Positions 44,221 to 57,076 of a stretch of 64,000 nt of DNA are shown here, piece after piece. Every line of letters starts with the position of its first letter. Position 1 is the stretch's first letter. The notes under the pieces were generated by a model. That model searched no databases and was not told where the DNA came from. It saw only the letters and a program-made list of their open reading frames with translations. This DNA is from Sipunculus nudus (taxonomy: Eukaryota; Annelida; Sipuncula; Golfingiida; Sipunculidae): contig CM049317.1 in assembly GCA_026874595.1 (NCBI GenBank), forward strand, positions 39,146,401-39,210,400, given 5' to 3'. Made by a program: the position numbers and the translations under genes.

Positions 44221-45840
44221 TGTATTTGATTCATTCTTATTCCAGGCTATGCTACATTTTAGATTTTGTATTGTACCACCAGGGTTACAATGATTAAATT
44301 GTACATTTAATTGTGTCCACAAAGTGGTGTATTGCTATGAAAGTGTGGATGTTCATGAGATAAGTAATTGCTTACTTCAGAAGAGTACAAACTTCACCAG
44401 GTGTGAAATTGACTATTAATTCCAGTAATAAATTAAAACTTGGATAGTAATTAGCACAATGATATTGTTTGTCCCTCATTCAACCAACAGTGTATACTTT
44501 ATTTGAAAAGATGTTTTATTTTATCAAATTTACTGAATCTTTTATTTTATTTTGGTGAATAAAATTAAGCATGTACTGAAAACTCCAATGTGCAAAACTT
44601 TTTAATTGTGATTCAAGGAATATTCTTGTAGATGCCATGTTGTGGCATGATTTTCTTTTTAATTCAGTTTAAACATTTATGATTTAAAAATAATAAAATA
44701 TATGTGTATGCATAATATGACCCAATATGAGCTACACTCTGGATATATATTTTAGCTTATAGTTTCAGTTTTTTACTCTGTATATATAATGATTGCAACT
44801 TTTGCAACAATTCTAATATTTTAACTTATAATATCAGGTTTTTTATTAAAAATTTATAAAACCTGTAAATAAAAAAATGATTCAGATAAAACTTCTTAAT
44901 GGAAAAAGTGGATATGCTTAAAAAATAGGATTATATATAAACTTAAATGCATTATTCCCTTGAAAGTGAAATAAAGGTATTAGTCCATTCTGTCCACTTG
45001 CCTGTCCAACTGTAAATTTTCATATGCATCACAGTATCTCAAAACTTTTACTGTTTTTCTTCATGACAGTCTTGTCAGAGTATGAGTTTGCAATCATATA
45101 TTTAGAAATTTACTATAACTAAATAAGAGGGCCCCTTTCCTCTTAGCTTTTCATATTCTTATATAAATGAAAAACATTACAATAGAATATTTCTACATCC
45201 ACCTTCGTGCTGCCCTCACTTTTCCCTTCTCCGAACCCCATCCCAAAGTCAGCCTCAGTAAGCAAGAACAAGATGAATCAGATATATTCATACTTTAATA
45301 TTTTGTATAACTATTCGCCCATAGGTACCTATGTACATGCCAGAAATTATGTCAATATTGTGTAATATGTAGACAGAGTGGGCATCACAATAATGTACCT
45401 TGTCAAGACTAAAGAGATATTGTGTCATACAGTCACAAATTCATAAATCACTTCATCAGCATAGTTAGTCATAACATCATATCTGTCAAATTGAAAGCTT
45501 GCAGACTACCATACACTTTAGATCCTTCAACAAATAGCCTTATCATCATTCTGCTACTGCTTATTACTGCTGTCATTGCATTCATATTTGCTCAAATATA
45601 TCACAATTTTCAACCCCTCCTAAATAAATAAAAAATAAACCACTATATTTTACTCTATTAATCCATCAGTCAGGTTATTTCATTTATCATTTACTCACAT
45701 ATTACATTACATTCCTTTATAATAGCCCAACATGTCCATCATATTCATAAGCTTTATCGACTCGATATAGTATCACAGTGGAGAAACATTTATAGTCCAA
45801 TCACGATCAGCTGAGCGCCGTGACCCATGGGTCCCTTGTT
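44221..45840 (+). repeat. Long copy of repeat 'B', uninterrupted
   Basis: Best intact reference for repeat B in the window. It shows the empty sites of the Helitrons at 3473 and 39579, and ends CAGCTGAGCGCCGTGACC (45808) and CCCTTGTT (45840). No gene. Confidence 0.7.
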
Positions 45841-46906
45841 TAAATGTTTGCGAAGTGTTTATCCCTGCTTATTTCTGTTTATATATTTATTAGGGATTTG
45901 ATACATCAGCCTAAAATTGGGCATATGTATATATCTCAGATGGCTTTGTCATATTAAAGACTGGTGGCACTCAAGTACAATAATTTTTTAACAGTGTATG
46001 TCCCTGCTTATTTCTCAGGAGTGATTTGACATATCAGCCTGAAATTATGCATGTCCATACATCTCAGTTAGTTTTGTTGTACCGTTTTCCCCGATTTGGG
46101 ATTTTTCCGAAACTTACACCAATTATAGGGTCACATGTGAACTGGTGCCTTACCAATTGGCCTTGACCTCTGACCTTTCCTCTCTGCCCAGCGTCCATTT
46201 GTGCATCTATTTCCACACATAAACCCACATATCTCGGGAACCTTTTGACTGATCAGGAAATAAATTTTGTACAAATGAAGCCCTTGGATAGCTTTATAAC
46301 ATACACAAAAAATGGTGGCGCCACCTGCAGCCATTTTTGCACAGTGTCCATCTGTTCATCTGCCTTGGGTAAAAATCACTCATATCTCTGCAGTGGTTTG
46401 ACTAATTCACCTGAAATTCGGCTTGCGTATACATCCTAGATAGCTTTCTTGATTTTATGACAGGTGGCGCCACCTACATTCATGTTCAGGCTGCAGACAT
46501 CCAAGCTCATATCTCAGGAACCATTCAACTAATCAAGAAAATTTTTTTACACAAATGTAGCTCTTGGATAGCTTTATAATATACACAAAAATGGTGGCTC
46601 CACCTGCAGCCATTTTGGCACAGTGTCCATCTGTTTGTCTGCTTGCTGTGGGATAAAATCACTCGTATCTCTGCAGTGGGTTGACTTTTCAACCAGATAT
46701 TTTGCATGTGTATACATCTTGGATAGTTTCTCGTTCAAATAACAGGTGGCGCCACCTACATTCATGTTTAAGTGGCAGACATCCATTCTAATATGTAACA
46801 CATGTAACTCTATTTCCCCTTGCTACTCAATCCATGTTTCACTTAACGCGTCCTACTATGATTTTGGCGTATACACGTAGTCGCTTATCGACTACCTGTA
46901 TTCTAG
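45841..46906 (+). mobile_element. Helitron-like element with 280-bp-family units
   Basis: The 3' end is a perfect 7-bp hairpin GTAGTCG-CTTAT-CGACTAC (46877-46895) and CTAG at 46903-46906, followed by T. GGTGGCGCCACC occurs at about 46315, 46464 and 46744. The left end is not clear; sequence after 45841 is related but lacks the TTGTATC hairpin, so the element is probably 5'-truncated or decayed. Confidence 0.65.
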
Positions 46907-47034
46907 TTTTCTTTTATGGATATTTTACAGAATATTGACACCCATGAGGAGATCAGTGCTTTCAAAGCCAGACTACTGTTAATTCCAATATGGCTTCCCA
47001 GCAAATTTTTAAAATCATTTTGCAATAAGTTTTT

Positions 47035-47430
47035 AGCTCAGCTGACTGACAGTCATCTTAGCTGTAGTGATCACTCTTTGTTCGTCGGTGGTCTGGTTGT
47101 CCCTTAATGGGGCACAAATCTTAACTGCTGGATCTTAAAACTTCTAACTGAAAACCCGTGGAGGTCCATAAAAAATCTCCTAGGAAACCTGAAATAATGT
47201 CACTGTGACCAATATCCTTTGAGTTATGGGGTTTCTGAATACATGCCCCAGAATATTATAAATTTGATACAAAAGCTCCAATATGTGAATAACTATTACA
47301 TTGATTGCCATAATTTTCCCACACACACTGATCAAACAACATTACATCAATTCCTGAAGACTGGGTGGCACCACCTGTAATTTTTCTAATTTTTACACTT
47401 TTTTCTCTATTTTTGAGACCTTCAATTTCA
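47035..47430 (+). repeat. Truncated A1 element: left tip and one core unit
   Basis: Left tip AGCTCAGCTGACTGACAGTC at 47035, a short microsatellite, then one A1 core unit with a decayed GGTGGCACCACC (47365). It stops after TTTTTGAGACCTT without a right end. 46907-47034 before it is unassigned. Confidence 0.65.
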
Positions 47431-49128
47431 AATAAAGCAGTCTGAACTGAGGCAAAGTATTGGGCGGAGCTGATGTACAAGGCATACTTCAAATGCCCAC
47501 AAAGGTTGGATTTGAATTTACAGTCCCATCTTGAGCCTGTAACGGTCTATCATAATGATATGGTTTGTTGGTCTGTGGGGATATGGAAGCTTTTACTAGG
47601 CTGGTATTTGAAAGCTTGGTTACATGAATCAGCAGTTGTACGGTGAGATAAGATTTCTCTCACTTTCTTTGCTCTTATCAGAAAATGGCAGGGCATGAGA
47701 CTATCTCACCATGTTGATATTTCTCCCGGAACCACTTTTCCTGGTAGGTCTAGGCGGTGACAGTAATATGACTTCTTCAGGACCCGGTGTAACATTGGAG
47801 TCTCTCATTGCACCAGACATTTCGAGTTTTGGACGTGGTGCCTGATGATGAAAATCGGTCATTCTTGTTTGTTTGAAGCTGACAAACTGGTGATGACTTA
47901 GAAGGCATGCAGTACAGTAGATGCAGATTCTGAAACTGCAAGCCGGCTGGTCACCTTCTGTCCTCAACTCCACTTGCTGTGCAGATGTGAAACTTATTGT
48001 TGCATTAGATAACTGGTTGAGCAAGGTCATGATGTTGAACAGCTTGAATTTGTTGCATCTCTACCTGTTACTTGTGCTGATCATACCTTTCTTGCATTTG
48101 GCATGATTGCTAATCTACTGAAGCTTGAATATTTTTAAGTACACTCATCATACCACCAAGTTCAAACAATGTAAGTGAGCGCTGTGAATGAAAAGGTGAA
48201 TCAGCCAGCAGGGGCCACCTAGGTCACAGATAGGATCAGTGATATTTAAAGAAAGCTGGTTGAAGCCACTGTTCAGTTGTAGCATGTCTTGCTGATGTTG
48301 ACTGCTGGTCGTGGTACCTTGATCACTGTCCATGTTGAGCTGGGGCATTAAATTGTGTAAACCTATTCAGACATTTGTTTAAGAAGACAAATATTATTAT
48401 TTATGATATTGATGTATATAAGGCTCTTAATGCCTGCAGAAATACTCACATCTGAAAATATTAACATTATTAATATTTTGTGCATGCAGCAGTGACATCT
48501 GATGTCAAATGTTAAACCTAGTAAAATATTGAGCACTTTGAAAAATAAAGAAAATTTTGAAATTCTGCCGAAAGTTCCCAGCAATGTTTAAAGAAAATTC
48601 AAGTAGTTCCACTGCAATTAAGAAATCTTGTTGGAAAATTCTGATGCATCTCATGAGCATATTTATTTATATTGCGCAACATATCCAGTAATAAAACCGC
48701 CCAAGGCGCATTACATAAAATAGCACACAATATCTTATAAACTAAAATACTAGATATCATTACAAGTAAGCACATGCAAACCAAATAACTACCGACCTAT
48801 CTCCCTCACCTGTTGCATATACCAATGCAAACAAATAATTTTCAAAAGAATGTATTACTTTTTTTAAATCAATAAGACAATTTCCCCTCACCAGTAAGTC
48901 AATTTTACTTCAACTCAAAACGTGACCAGATACATGTGCATAGGAATATATTTAAACTGATACAAATGAATATTCAGAAATATTTTCTTATCTGAATAGT
49001 GCAGACATTCCCGGGATGGTGCTACTTAAAAGGAAATTGAATTAGACAAACTAAATACACAAGACACAGTAAAAAAAGAGAGGGACTAAATCCTAGCTAC
49101 ACTAATATTATACGTGATTATATCAAAC
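47431..49128. other. Unassigned DNA flanking the Gmr1-like relic
   Basis: About 1.7 kb without a recognised repeat. The best ORF is on the minus strand at 47701-48030 (109 aa, Ser/Thr/Arg-rich tail, LLSPPRPTRKSGS). A second minus segment at 48148-48348 is Gln-rich. I do not recognise either; they may be degraded retroelement or host sequence. Confidence 0.35.
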
Positions 49129-49875
49129 TGTTAAGGCTGGCTCTTACAAGAGTGTTCCTATCACGACCGGATTTTAGATCTGAATACCGGCTCCCTTTTA
49201 TCTCACAGAAATAAATAAGTATCTATCATAAGAATACTGAAGAATGAAGATATACAATTATGAAACAATTTTGTTTCACTGACAAAGAGAGAATTTAATG
49301 TAGAAACTCTGTCCAGATAAGAACAGCTACAGACCTTATTATACACCTTGCCAAAGTATAACTGATAGAGTGAGGTATATGGCTTAGAGCTGCTATACAA
49401 AGTTTTTATGGTTTACCAGCATGATGAAAAAGACATGACGGCAGTTATAACAATCCTGGCCTTATGGCACCTTGAAATTACATTGTTTACAGAAAGATAA
49501 ATATTCTAGGGCTTAAGACCCAATATAAACAGACTAGAAGTTACATTACAGAGTGTTATTTATTACATGGCTCAGGTGACATTATACGTTATTTACGAGA
49601 ATATAAAGACGAGACGAGCCAGCCTTACCTTGGTCATTTTAGGCTGCTAGGAAACGTTTGGCACCATACAAAATTATCTTCCCTCTAAAAGAAGGTTCAA
49701 AGTGAACCCCTATATATAGACCTAAAAGAGGCGGGAAAATCAGTTTGTAGCTTTTACAGGGAGCTCAAAACCTTTATCATTCAATAAGGGCAGTGGTGCC
49801 TGACCGACTGCACCTTACACATGCCCCGCCTGTGTTGTACGAACATCTGATGTACCACCTTATAGAGCCGTCACA
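49129..49875 (-). repeat. 3' LTR of the Gmr1-like element
   Basis: On the minus strand it starts TGTGACGGCTCTATAAGG directly after a polypurine tract and probably ends TTAACA at 49129. It has a TATA box and an AATAAA on its own strand (near 49557-49563). Without a second LTR the end at 49129 is inferred. Confidence 0.55.
49711..49718 (-). promoter_or_regulatory. TATA box in the Gmr1-like LTR
   Basis: TATATATA inside CTATATATAGGGG on the minus strand, about 157 bp from the LTR start. Confidence 0.5.
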
Positions 49876-49885
49876 CTCCCCCTCT
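49876..49885 (-). other. Polypurine tract of the Gmr1-like element
   Basis: AGAGGGGGAG on the minus strand, immediately before TGTGACGG. Confidence 0.65.
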
Positions 49886-50054
49886 AAAATAAAAATACAA
49901 GGATTAGTATAAATCCTTTATTGAAAAATTAATTGATATTCATATTTCTTTAGATCACACATATCATTGTTTACCTCTCTTACATTTTATTTGATATTTC
50001 CTTACAAGAGTTCAGTAGTAAAGACGTCAAGATCATCATTTCACTTAAATTCTA

Positions 50055-50582
50055 GATAAGTTATCAGCTACCACATTCTATTTTCCTTAAATATGTTTAA
50101 TTATCAAATGATACTCCTGAAGAAGTAGTCTCCAGCGAATAAGCCGCTAATTCTTGTTTTTCATCTTATGGATGCAAGTCAATGGATCATGGTCAGTATA
50201 TACAACTGGTTTTTGAGTATGACTAAGATACACATCAAAATCCTAAAGTGAGAGTTTCAATGCCAAAGTCTCCTTTTCTAATGTAGAATAGTTTCTCTGA
50301 TGTTTGAAAAATTTAAGTGAAAAGTAACCAATCAAATGTTCTATCCCTTGGTCATCCTCTAGTGTTAACATGCCTCCAGCGGCATAGTCGCTAGCATCAA
50401 TGAATAGAATAAACTGTTTGTCTGATATTAAAACAGATCTTTGCAACATAGCATTATATGGGAAGGAGTCAGATTTAGTATCAGCATTGGGTTTCCTATA
50501 ATCAGTACACAACCTATAGAAATGGTCTGTTTTTGGAATAAACAAACTTGGGCTACTCCAATCACTGTGGCTCTGAACAATG
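50055..50582 (-). pseudogene. RT start fused by deletion to RNase H
   Basis: Minus strand: SDWSSPSLFIPKTDHFY, RLCTDYRKPNADTKSDSF (RT fingers), then directly SDKQFILFIDASDYAAGG, IGYFSLKFFKHQRNYS, EKETLAL (RNase H). The RT palm with its catalytic YxDD motif is deleted. Below 50243 it continues with stops: TQKPVVYTDHDPL, RLIRWRLLLQEY, VVADNLSRI. Not functional. Confidence 0.75.
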
Positions 50583-52276
50583 ATTTTGTTCTACAGCATG
50601 AACCTTATTTGGGCCCCTTTTTACAAGTGGTGCCCTATAGTGGTCACCATCAGTCTGTCCTTCTGTACCTCTGTCCATCTGTCAGTGACACTTTCTTTCG
50701 AGCACGATAACTCAACAACCACCTACTTCAGCTATCCCGAATTCACAGGGATGATTGGTAAATTCAAGGGCTCCAGACCTATTGAATTACAGACCTGTTG
50801 GAATTCCAATATGGCCACCACAGCCCAATCGCTGATTTTCTTTTGCTCATAATAACTCAACAACAACATACTTCAGCTATCCCGAATTCACAGGGTTGAT
50901 TGGTAAATTCAAGGGCTCCAGACCTATTGAATTACAGACCTGTTGGAATTCCAATATGGCCACCACAGCCCAATCGCTGATTTTCTTTTGCTCATAATAA
51001 CTCAACAACAACATACTTCAGCTATCCCGAATTCACAGGGTTGATTGGTAAATTCAAGGGCTCCAGACCTATTGAATTACAGACCTGTTGGAATTCCAAT
51101 ATGGCCACCACAGCCCAATCGCTGATTTTCTTTTGCTCATAATAACTCAACAACAACATACTTCAGCTATCCCGAATTCACAGGGTTGATTGGTAAATTC
51201 AAGGGCTCCAGACCTATTGAACTACAGACCTGTTGGAATTCCAATATGGCCACCACAGCCCAATCGCTGATTTTCTTTTGCTCATAATAACTCAACAACA
51301 ACATACTTCAGCTATCCCGAATTCACAGGGTTGATTGGTAAATTCAAGGGCTCCAGACCTATTGAATTACAGACCTGTTGGAATTCCAATATGGCCACCA
51401 CAGCCCAATTGCTGATTTTCTTTCGCTCATAATAACTCAACAACAACATACTTCATCTATCCCTAATTCACAGGGTTGATTGGTACATTCAAGGGCTCCA
51501 GACCTATTGAATTACAGACCTGTCCGAATTCCAGTATGGCCACCACAGCCCATTTGCTGATTTTCTTTTGTGCGCGATAACTCAACAACAACAAACTTCA
51601 GCTTCCCCAAAATTCACAGGAATGATTGGTACATATGAGGGCTCCAGACCTATTGAATTACAGACCTAATGGAATTCCAACATGGCCACCACAGCCCAAT
51701 TGCTGATTTCCTTTGGCGCGCTATAGCTCAACAACAGCATGCTTTTCCAAATTCACAGGGATGATAGGTACATAGGAGGGCTCCAGACCTGTTGAATTAC
51801 AGACCTGTCGGAATTCCAATATGGCTGCCACAGCCCAATTGCTGATTTTCAATCAATGAAAACATATTTCAACTTTCCCAAATTCACATAGATAATTGGG
51901 ACCTTAAAGGGCTCCATCTCTTTTGAATTGCAAACCTGTCGGAATTACAATATGGCCACCAGAGCACAATAATTTATTTTCTTTCGCACCTGATATCTCA
52001 ACAAGAAGATACTTGATCTTTTTCAAATTCACAGGGATGATTGGTTCCTATATGGGGGCTTCTGACCTATTGGAATACAGACTTGCTCAAAATCAAATAT
52101 GGGCAACAGAGTACAATTCATGATTTTCTATTGCACATATTATTTCAGACATATCTTCTCTAATATTATTTGAACAAGTAGGATTTTTTCCCCTTATGCA
52201 TAAGGATCAAACCTATTTCTGTTTGTCATTTTTTTTTTCAACTTTAACTTAAACTTTTCACCCATATGTAAACTAG
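50583..52276 (+). mobile_element. Tandem-repeat element, 145-bp units
   Basis: The left side has a GTCTGTCC-type microsatellite (50650-50690). The core is about ten units marked by GCTGATTTTCTTT(T/C)GCTC at 50831, 50976, 51121, 51266, 51411, 51556, 51702 and 51841. The first five are nearly identical; later ones diverge. Each contains CCAATATGGCCACCACAGCC. No coding sequence. It interrupts the RT of the Gmr1-like relic. The exact ends are uncertain; the right end may reach about 52315. Confidence 0.65.
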
Positions 52277-52642
52277 TCCAGCACCAGCAGAAATTCTGGG
52301 CCCTCTGAGGACCATTGTTCGACCACATCTATTTCTTCTTGCATTATTTGTAACTTATGGTGGTTTACCCTATAAGGATGTAGTTTGATAGGTTTATCCT
52401 CACTTATGTCTATATCATGTTTAATAGGGAACACTTCAGAATACTGATTTAATACCTCCTTGATTTGACTTTGTTGGGATTTTGACAAACGGTTAACTTT
52501 CCCTGAAATATCCTTAAACAGTTCAGAAATTGTCAACTTATTTGGAACATCTAGTTTCTTTTCAATTTCAAACTCAAACAAAGGTTGATTAGAATCCTGA
52601 TCCTGAAGTTTTGGAGTATCGGGTACAGTGACTAAATTCACT
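52277..52642 (-). pseudogene. Pre-RT segment of the Gmr1-like Pol
   Basis: Open minus-strand stretch: NLVTVPDTPKLQDQD, ISELFKDISGKVNRL, IKEVLNQYSEVFPIKHDIDI, IKLHPYRVNHHKLQIM. This is the conserved run-up to gypsy RT (HDI, YRVN). It is cut by a pearl/HINE tip on one side and by the 145-bp array on the other. Confidence 0.7.
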
Positions 52643-52646
52643 TGTT

Positions 52647-55258
52647 AGCTCAGCTGACTACAAGTCGTGGTCCATTGTCCTCGTCCGTCCGTGTGTCTGT
52701 CCGTCCGTCCGTAGCTGTGGCACGTTTTGAAACCGTAAGACCTAGGAATCCAAAATTCGGCATAATGTTAGATGTCCCCAAGATCTCCTACCAAGCCGAA
52801 AAGTGGGTCTTTGCGACTTTGTTCCTTTGAGAATTTAAGGAAAAGCCTCAATTTTTTTATTAAAAACCTATTTTCACACTTCAGGACTGCCTAATATCAA
52901 AACTACTCATCTGTTTTCCTCATATTTACCATCAATATTCCCCTATATAGTTCCTATATACATGCCAGAAATTATGTCTGTATTATATAATTTAAAAAAG
53001 TTATGGGCCCAAACATAATGCATTTTGTAAAAAATTAGGAAAGATATTTGATCACTTAACACAAAACATGTTAAAGCTATGGACTTTTTTTCCAGTAATA
53101 TAACTTTAATTAATCAAAATTAAATTGTATACCCAAAATTAGATCAAAATCTTTTAAATTTTTTGAAATATTAACAAAAATAAAAAATTGGTACCTTAAA
53201 TTTTGCCCATCTTTGACCATGACACTTTTTTTTTCCTGTGAGTGCTGTGGATTTAATTTTCACAGCATGTTTTTGATAGCATTTTGTCTGTTAATGCCAA
53301 AAATTTGAAACCAGTTGATCAAAAACTGTAGATTTTATTTAAGTTTTCAAGCACCATGTAAAATATTGTTTACATCTAGCTAGTGTTATGCAGTTTGCAA
53401 GAGCTCAGCTCCCCAGCTTCAGCTCTCAGTTCCTAAAATTTGGCATACAGTTAGATGTCTCCAAAATCCCCTACCATGCCAAGAATTTGGTCACTAGGAC
53501 TTAATACCTTCGAGATATTAATGAAAAACTTCATTTTTCCATTAAAAGCCCATTGTTACATTTCAAGACTGCCTAATATCAAAACCACTGATTTGACTTT
53601 AATCATATATAATATACATATTTTTCTATACATTCTCTATGCACATGCCAGAAATGATGTCAGTATTGCTTAATTGTTTTAAGTAATGGGCCCAAACATA
53701 ATGCACTTTGTAAAAAATCAAGAAATATATTTACACTCTTAACAAGAAGATTGCTGAAGCTAGAGATTTTTTGTCAGGGATGTAACATTATTTTATCAAG
53801 ATTCAATTGCATACCCAAAATTAGTTCAGAATTTTTCAAATTTTATAAGTTATAAGTATATATATGAAATTAGTACCTTAAATTTTGCCAAACTTTTACC
53901 ATGGCACATTTGTTTCCCGTGAGCACTGTTGATATAATTTTCATATCATCCACACATAAGGATTTCAGCTTTTTAGTTTAGAAAGCTGAAAGAAATTGGT
54001 CAAAAATTGTAGCTTTTATTAATGTTTTTATGAGACCATGTCAGACCTTAGCTCTCCCCAGCCCCTCTTGAGTCACCTGTATGTTGACCTTGTTGACCTT
54101 TCATCAAGTTATGCACGCTTGAAGGGAGGCATACACTGGGGCAGCCAGGCAGCTTATGGCCTGCCACAGTTGATCTAGGTGTCCAACCCAACTCATCTAG
54201 TAGTTTTAACTAACAACATAACAATAAACAATAAATTAATAAATTTTTATTGGTTTTTAATAACAAAGAAAAATGGAAAAGGAATTTGTTAGTTGATAAT
54301 AACAGGAAATTAACTTGCAGTTACTGATGATATAAGAATCTTGTATCGATTGATAGAATGTCATGTATTCCAAATAACACCCTGCAGTCACCTATGGTAT
54401 TTTTCAGTTCAATTTTAATGATAAAAAAATAAATCATATAATTCATTACTAATCATTAGGGATCATATGAAGGAAATTAATGATAGACAAAAATGCAGTT
54501 GATAATATTAATCTAGATTCCTGCTGTGTCTAGTGTGTACATTGATGTGAAATTAGTCCAAAATGAATATATTACATTTATTTTTTTTTAATATGAATAA
54601 AAGCCATAAAACCAAGTACTTATGATCATTATTTCTGTGTGTGAATTTTGTATATTCTGGTTTCTCAACATCATTGTTTGGTGAAAACTGAATAAATACC
54701 AGACATGGTGCGAATACTTTGCAAATGTATTTGAATACGAATATGACTATGTACTCCATTATAAAATTTCTTGCATAAGAATGGGAATTCAGGTAAAAAT
54801 GAAAGTATATAAATACCAGTGCAAATACTTTCAAAATGTATTCATGAATGCATTCATGAATATATTCTTTGATTTTATTTTAATTATCATTTCAGTTGTA
54901 TTTTATTTTAAAAAATCATACAATTCTCTTATTATTTTTAATAAAAATTATATTTGGGACAATATGTAATTATTTTAAATAAATAGTTAAATTCTTATAT
55001 TATATGTTCTTCTTATAAGTTATATGGCCAAGTCAAAATCTGTATGACAATAGCACTCCAGTTGTTAATAAAATAAATGAAATCAATCCTTTTCCCTGTC
55101 TCCAAAGATACTATCAAAATCATACATAAGCTAAACACCCACAACTCATAATACAGCTTATATATTTATTTCCACACAAAACAAGCATGTGCCTCATTTC
55201 TAAATCATTTTTTTTATCATATATAACAGCTGAGCACCGTGACCCATGGGTCCCTTGT
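52647..55258 (+). mobile_element. Pearl/HINE-like compound element (A2 + C)
   Basis: Left tip AGCTCAGCTGACTACAAGTC, CCGTCCGTGTGTCTGTCC microsatellite, A2 core (52725-54000), further AT-rich DNA, then repeat C (54650-55258) ending CAGCTGAGCACCGTGACC and CCCTTGT. It sits between integrase C-terminus and pre-RT of the Gmr1-like element. 54030-54640 holds nothing recognisable. Confidence 0.6.
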
Positions 55259-55261
55259 GTT

Positions 55262-56163
55262 TTTTATTCAGAAGGTTCTTTTTGCTCCTCTCTTTCATAA
55301 TATTTCTTTAGCATATTGACATGGTATAGCTGTTCACTCTTTTTCCTATCAGGAGTTTCTACTACATGGTTAAGATCACATAGTTTTGTCTTAACAGTAT
55401 GTGGTCATGTGAACTTTGCTTTCAGAGGATTTGCAGGGATAGGAACAAATATCAAACCTTATCTCCTGGAGAAAAACTTCTAGCCTCTGATTTCTTATCA
55501 TACCAAAATTTCATTTTTTGTTGAGCCTGTACCAGAAGTTCTCTAGCGAGGGTATTTATTTGTATGACCTGTCTCGGAAATCTTGTACATATTTCAATAT
55601 GGGTTCATTTTGCTTTGATTCAACCTACATTTCCTTTATTAATTCTAGAGGCCCCCTAACAGTGTTCAAACATTAAATCGAATGGGAGAATCCTTATGAG
55701 TCCTGTACACAACTTTAGGCCACAAACAAAACAAAAGGGAGTCCATCATACCAATCTTTTTCATTCTCAAAGCAGTATGATTTGAGCATGGTTTTCATTG
55801 TTTGATGAGTGTTTGATGAAAGCATTCAAGGGCACCCTTGACTTTCTGGATGGTATGAGGAAGATATGCAATGATCAATATGCAAATTTCTTTCACACTT
55901 GTTGGAACAGTTTAGCAGTGAAAATAGTCCCTTGATCTGATTGTATTTCTTTAGGAAATCCAACAAGAGTGAAGAATTTGGTCAAGGCTTATATGATGGT
56001 TTTTTGGCGAAATATTTCTGATGGGTATAGCCTCTGAGAAACAGGTGTTCATGCACATAATGGTTAGGATATGTTCATTTCCTCACCTAGTACACCTCAA
56101 AGGCCCTACACAGTCTGTCAGAATTTTTAAAATGCTTCTTTTGTGATTGGAATAGGTTTGGTG
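55262..56163 (-). pseudogene. Integrase core and C-terminus of the Gmr1-like element
   Basis: Minus strand with stops and frame changes: TDCVGPLRCTR, EHILTIMCMNTCFSEAIPI (first catalytic Asp region), TIRSRDYFHC (decayed second Asp region), GALECFHQTL (third, Glu), then QQKMKFWYDKKSEARSFS, PGDKV and a degraded end. The core matches gypsy integrase in order. Several stops make it non-functional. Confidence 0.7.
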
Positions 56164-56169
56164 CTTTCA

Positions 56170-57070
56170 CCAAAATTGTACTCTCTATTATGACTGTGTC
56201 TCTACTTCTGATGATTGCCTCATTGTAAAATTTGTTTCTGGGCTCATCCGGGGAAATAACGAATGTGTTTACCGCAGTGAAATTAAAACTTTAACTTTGT
56301 GGTGCTCTGAAAATAATGTGGAGTTAAATGTCAAGAAAACCAAGGAGATGATAATTGATTTTAGACGGAAGAAAACTGAAATATTACCCTAAGTAATTGA
56401 AGGCTCGGAGGTTGAAATTGTTGACTGTTTTAAATTTCTGTATAAATTTTTAGGAATTTTTATTTCTCCTGATTTGAAGTGGGCCAAAAATGTTAATTAC
56501 TGCGTAAAGAAGGCACAACAACATTTATTCTTTCTAAGGAACCTAAAAGATTTCAGGCTTAGTCAACCCATTTTATTAAAGTTTTTATCGGGCGGTAATT
56601 CAGGGAGTCCTGACGTTGTCAGTCACTGTATGGAGAGGCAGTATCACAGTCGAGGAAAGTAACCGTCTTTCGAGGGTAGTTAGAACATTGGGGTTCCTTT
56701 ACCCACAGTTGACTCCTTATTTCAAACACAATTGTTGAAGAAAGCAAACAACATTATAGAAGACTAGTCATCCGGCGCACTATTTGTTTGAAAAAATGAA
56801 ATCGGGGATTCGCTATAGGTTGCTATCAGGAAATTCCAAGAGAACTCAAACCAGCACTTATGCGTCAGCCGTTCGGGAATTAAATATATCACTTGCAGCC
56901 CAATAATCTTGTCAAACATTCATAGTCATGCGTCTTTTTTTCTATACACAATTTTATTTTATTATTTCTTGTTTAATGTGTTTGTTTAAGCAAGCCAGTC
57001 AAGCCAAATACTATTGTATGTGGTGATTTTAATACATATATATATAACAATAAACTATATCTTATCTTAT
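56170..57070 (+). mobile_element. 5'-truncated LINE (non-LTR retrotransposon)
   Basis: Plus strand: begins near the RT catalytic region (TSDDCLIVKF), then LTLWCSENNVELNVKKTKE, MIIDFRRKKTEILP, a stop, FLGIFISPDLKW, KKAQQHLFFLRNLKDFRL, and a decayed tail with RYRLLSGNSKRTQT-like and AVRELNISLAAQ sequence. The 3' end has ATCTTATCTT repeats (57055-57070). CTTTCA at 56164-56169 and 57071-57076 may be the target duplication. The pattern suits CR1/L2/Rex1-like LINEs. It splits the Gmr1-like integrase. Confidence 0.7.
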
Positions 57071-57076
57071 CTTTCA

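Noticed and set aside
47701-48030. 109-aa minus-strand ORF as a host gene.
   Set aside because: No recognised domain, no splice context, and stops in neighbouring sequence; left as unassigned.
50690-52100. Regular 145-bp repeats considered as a CRISPR-like array.
   Set aside because: No unique spacers between short repeats, eukaryotic context, no cas genes. It is a plain tandem array.
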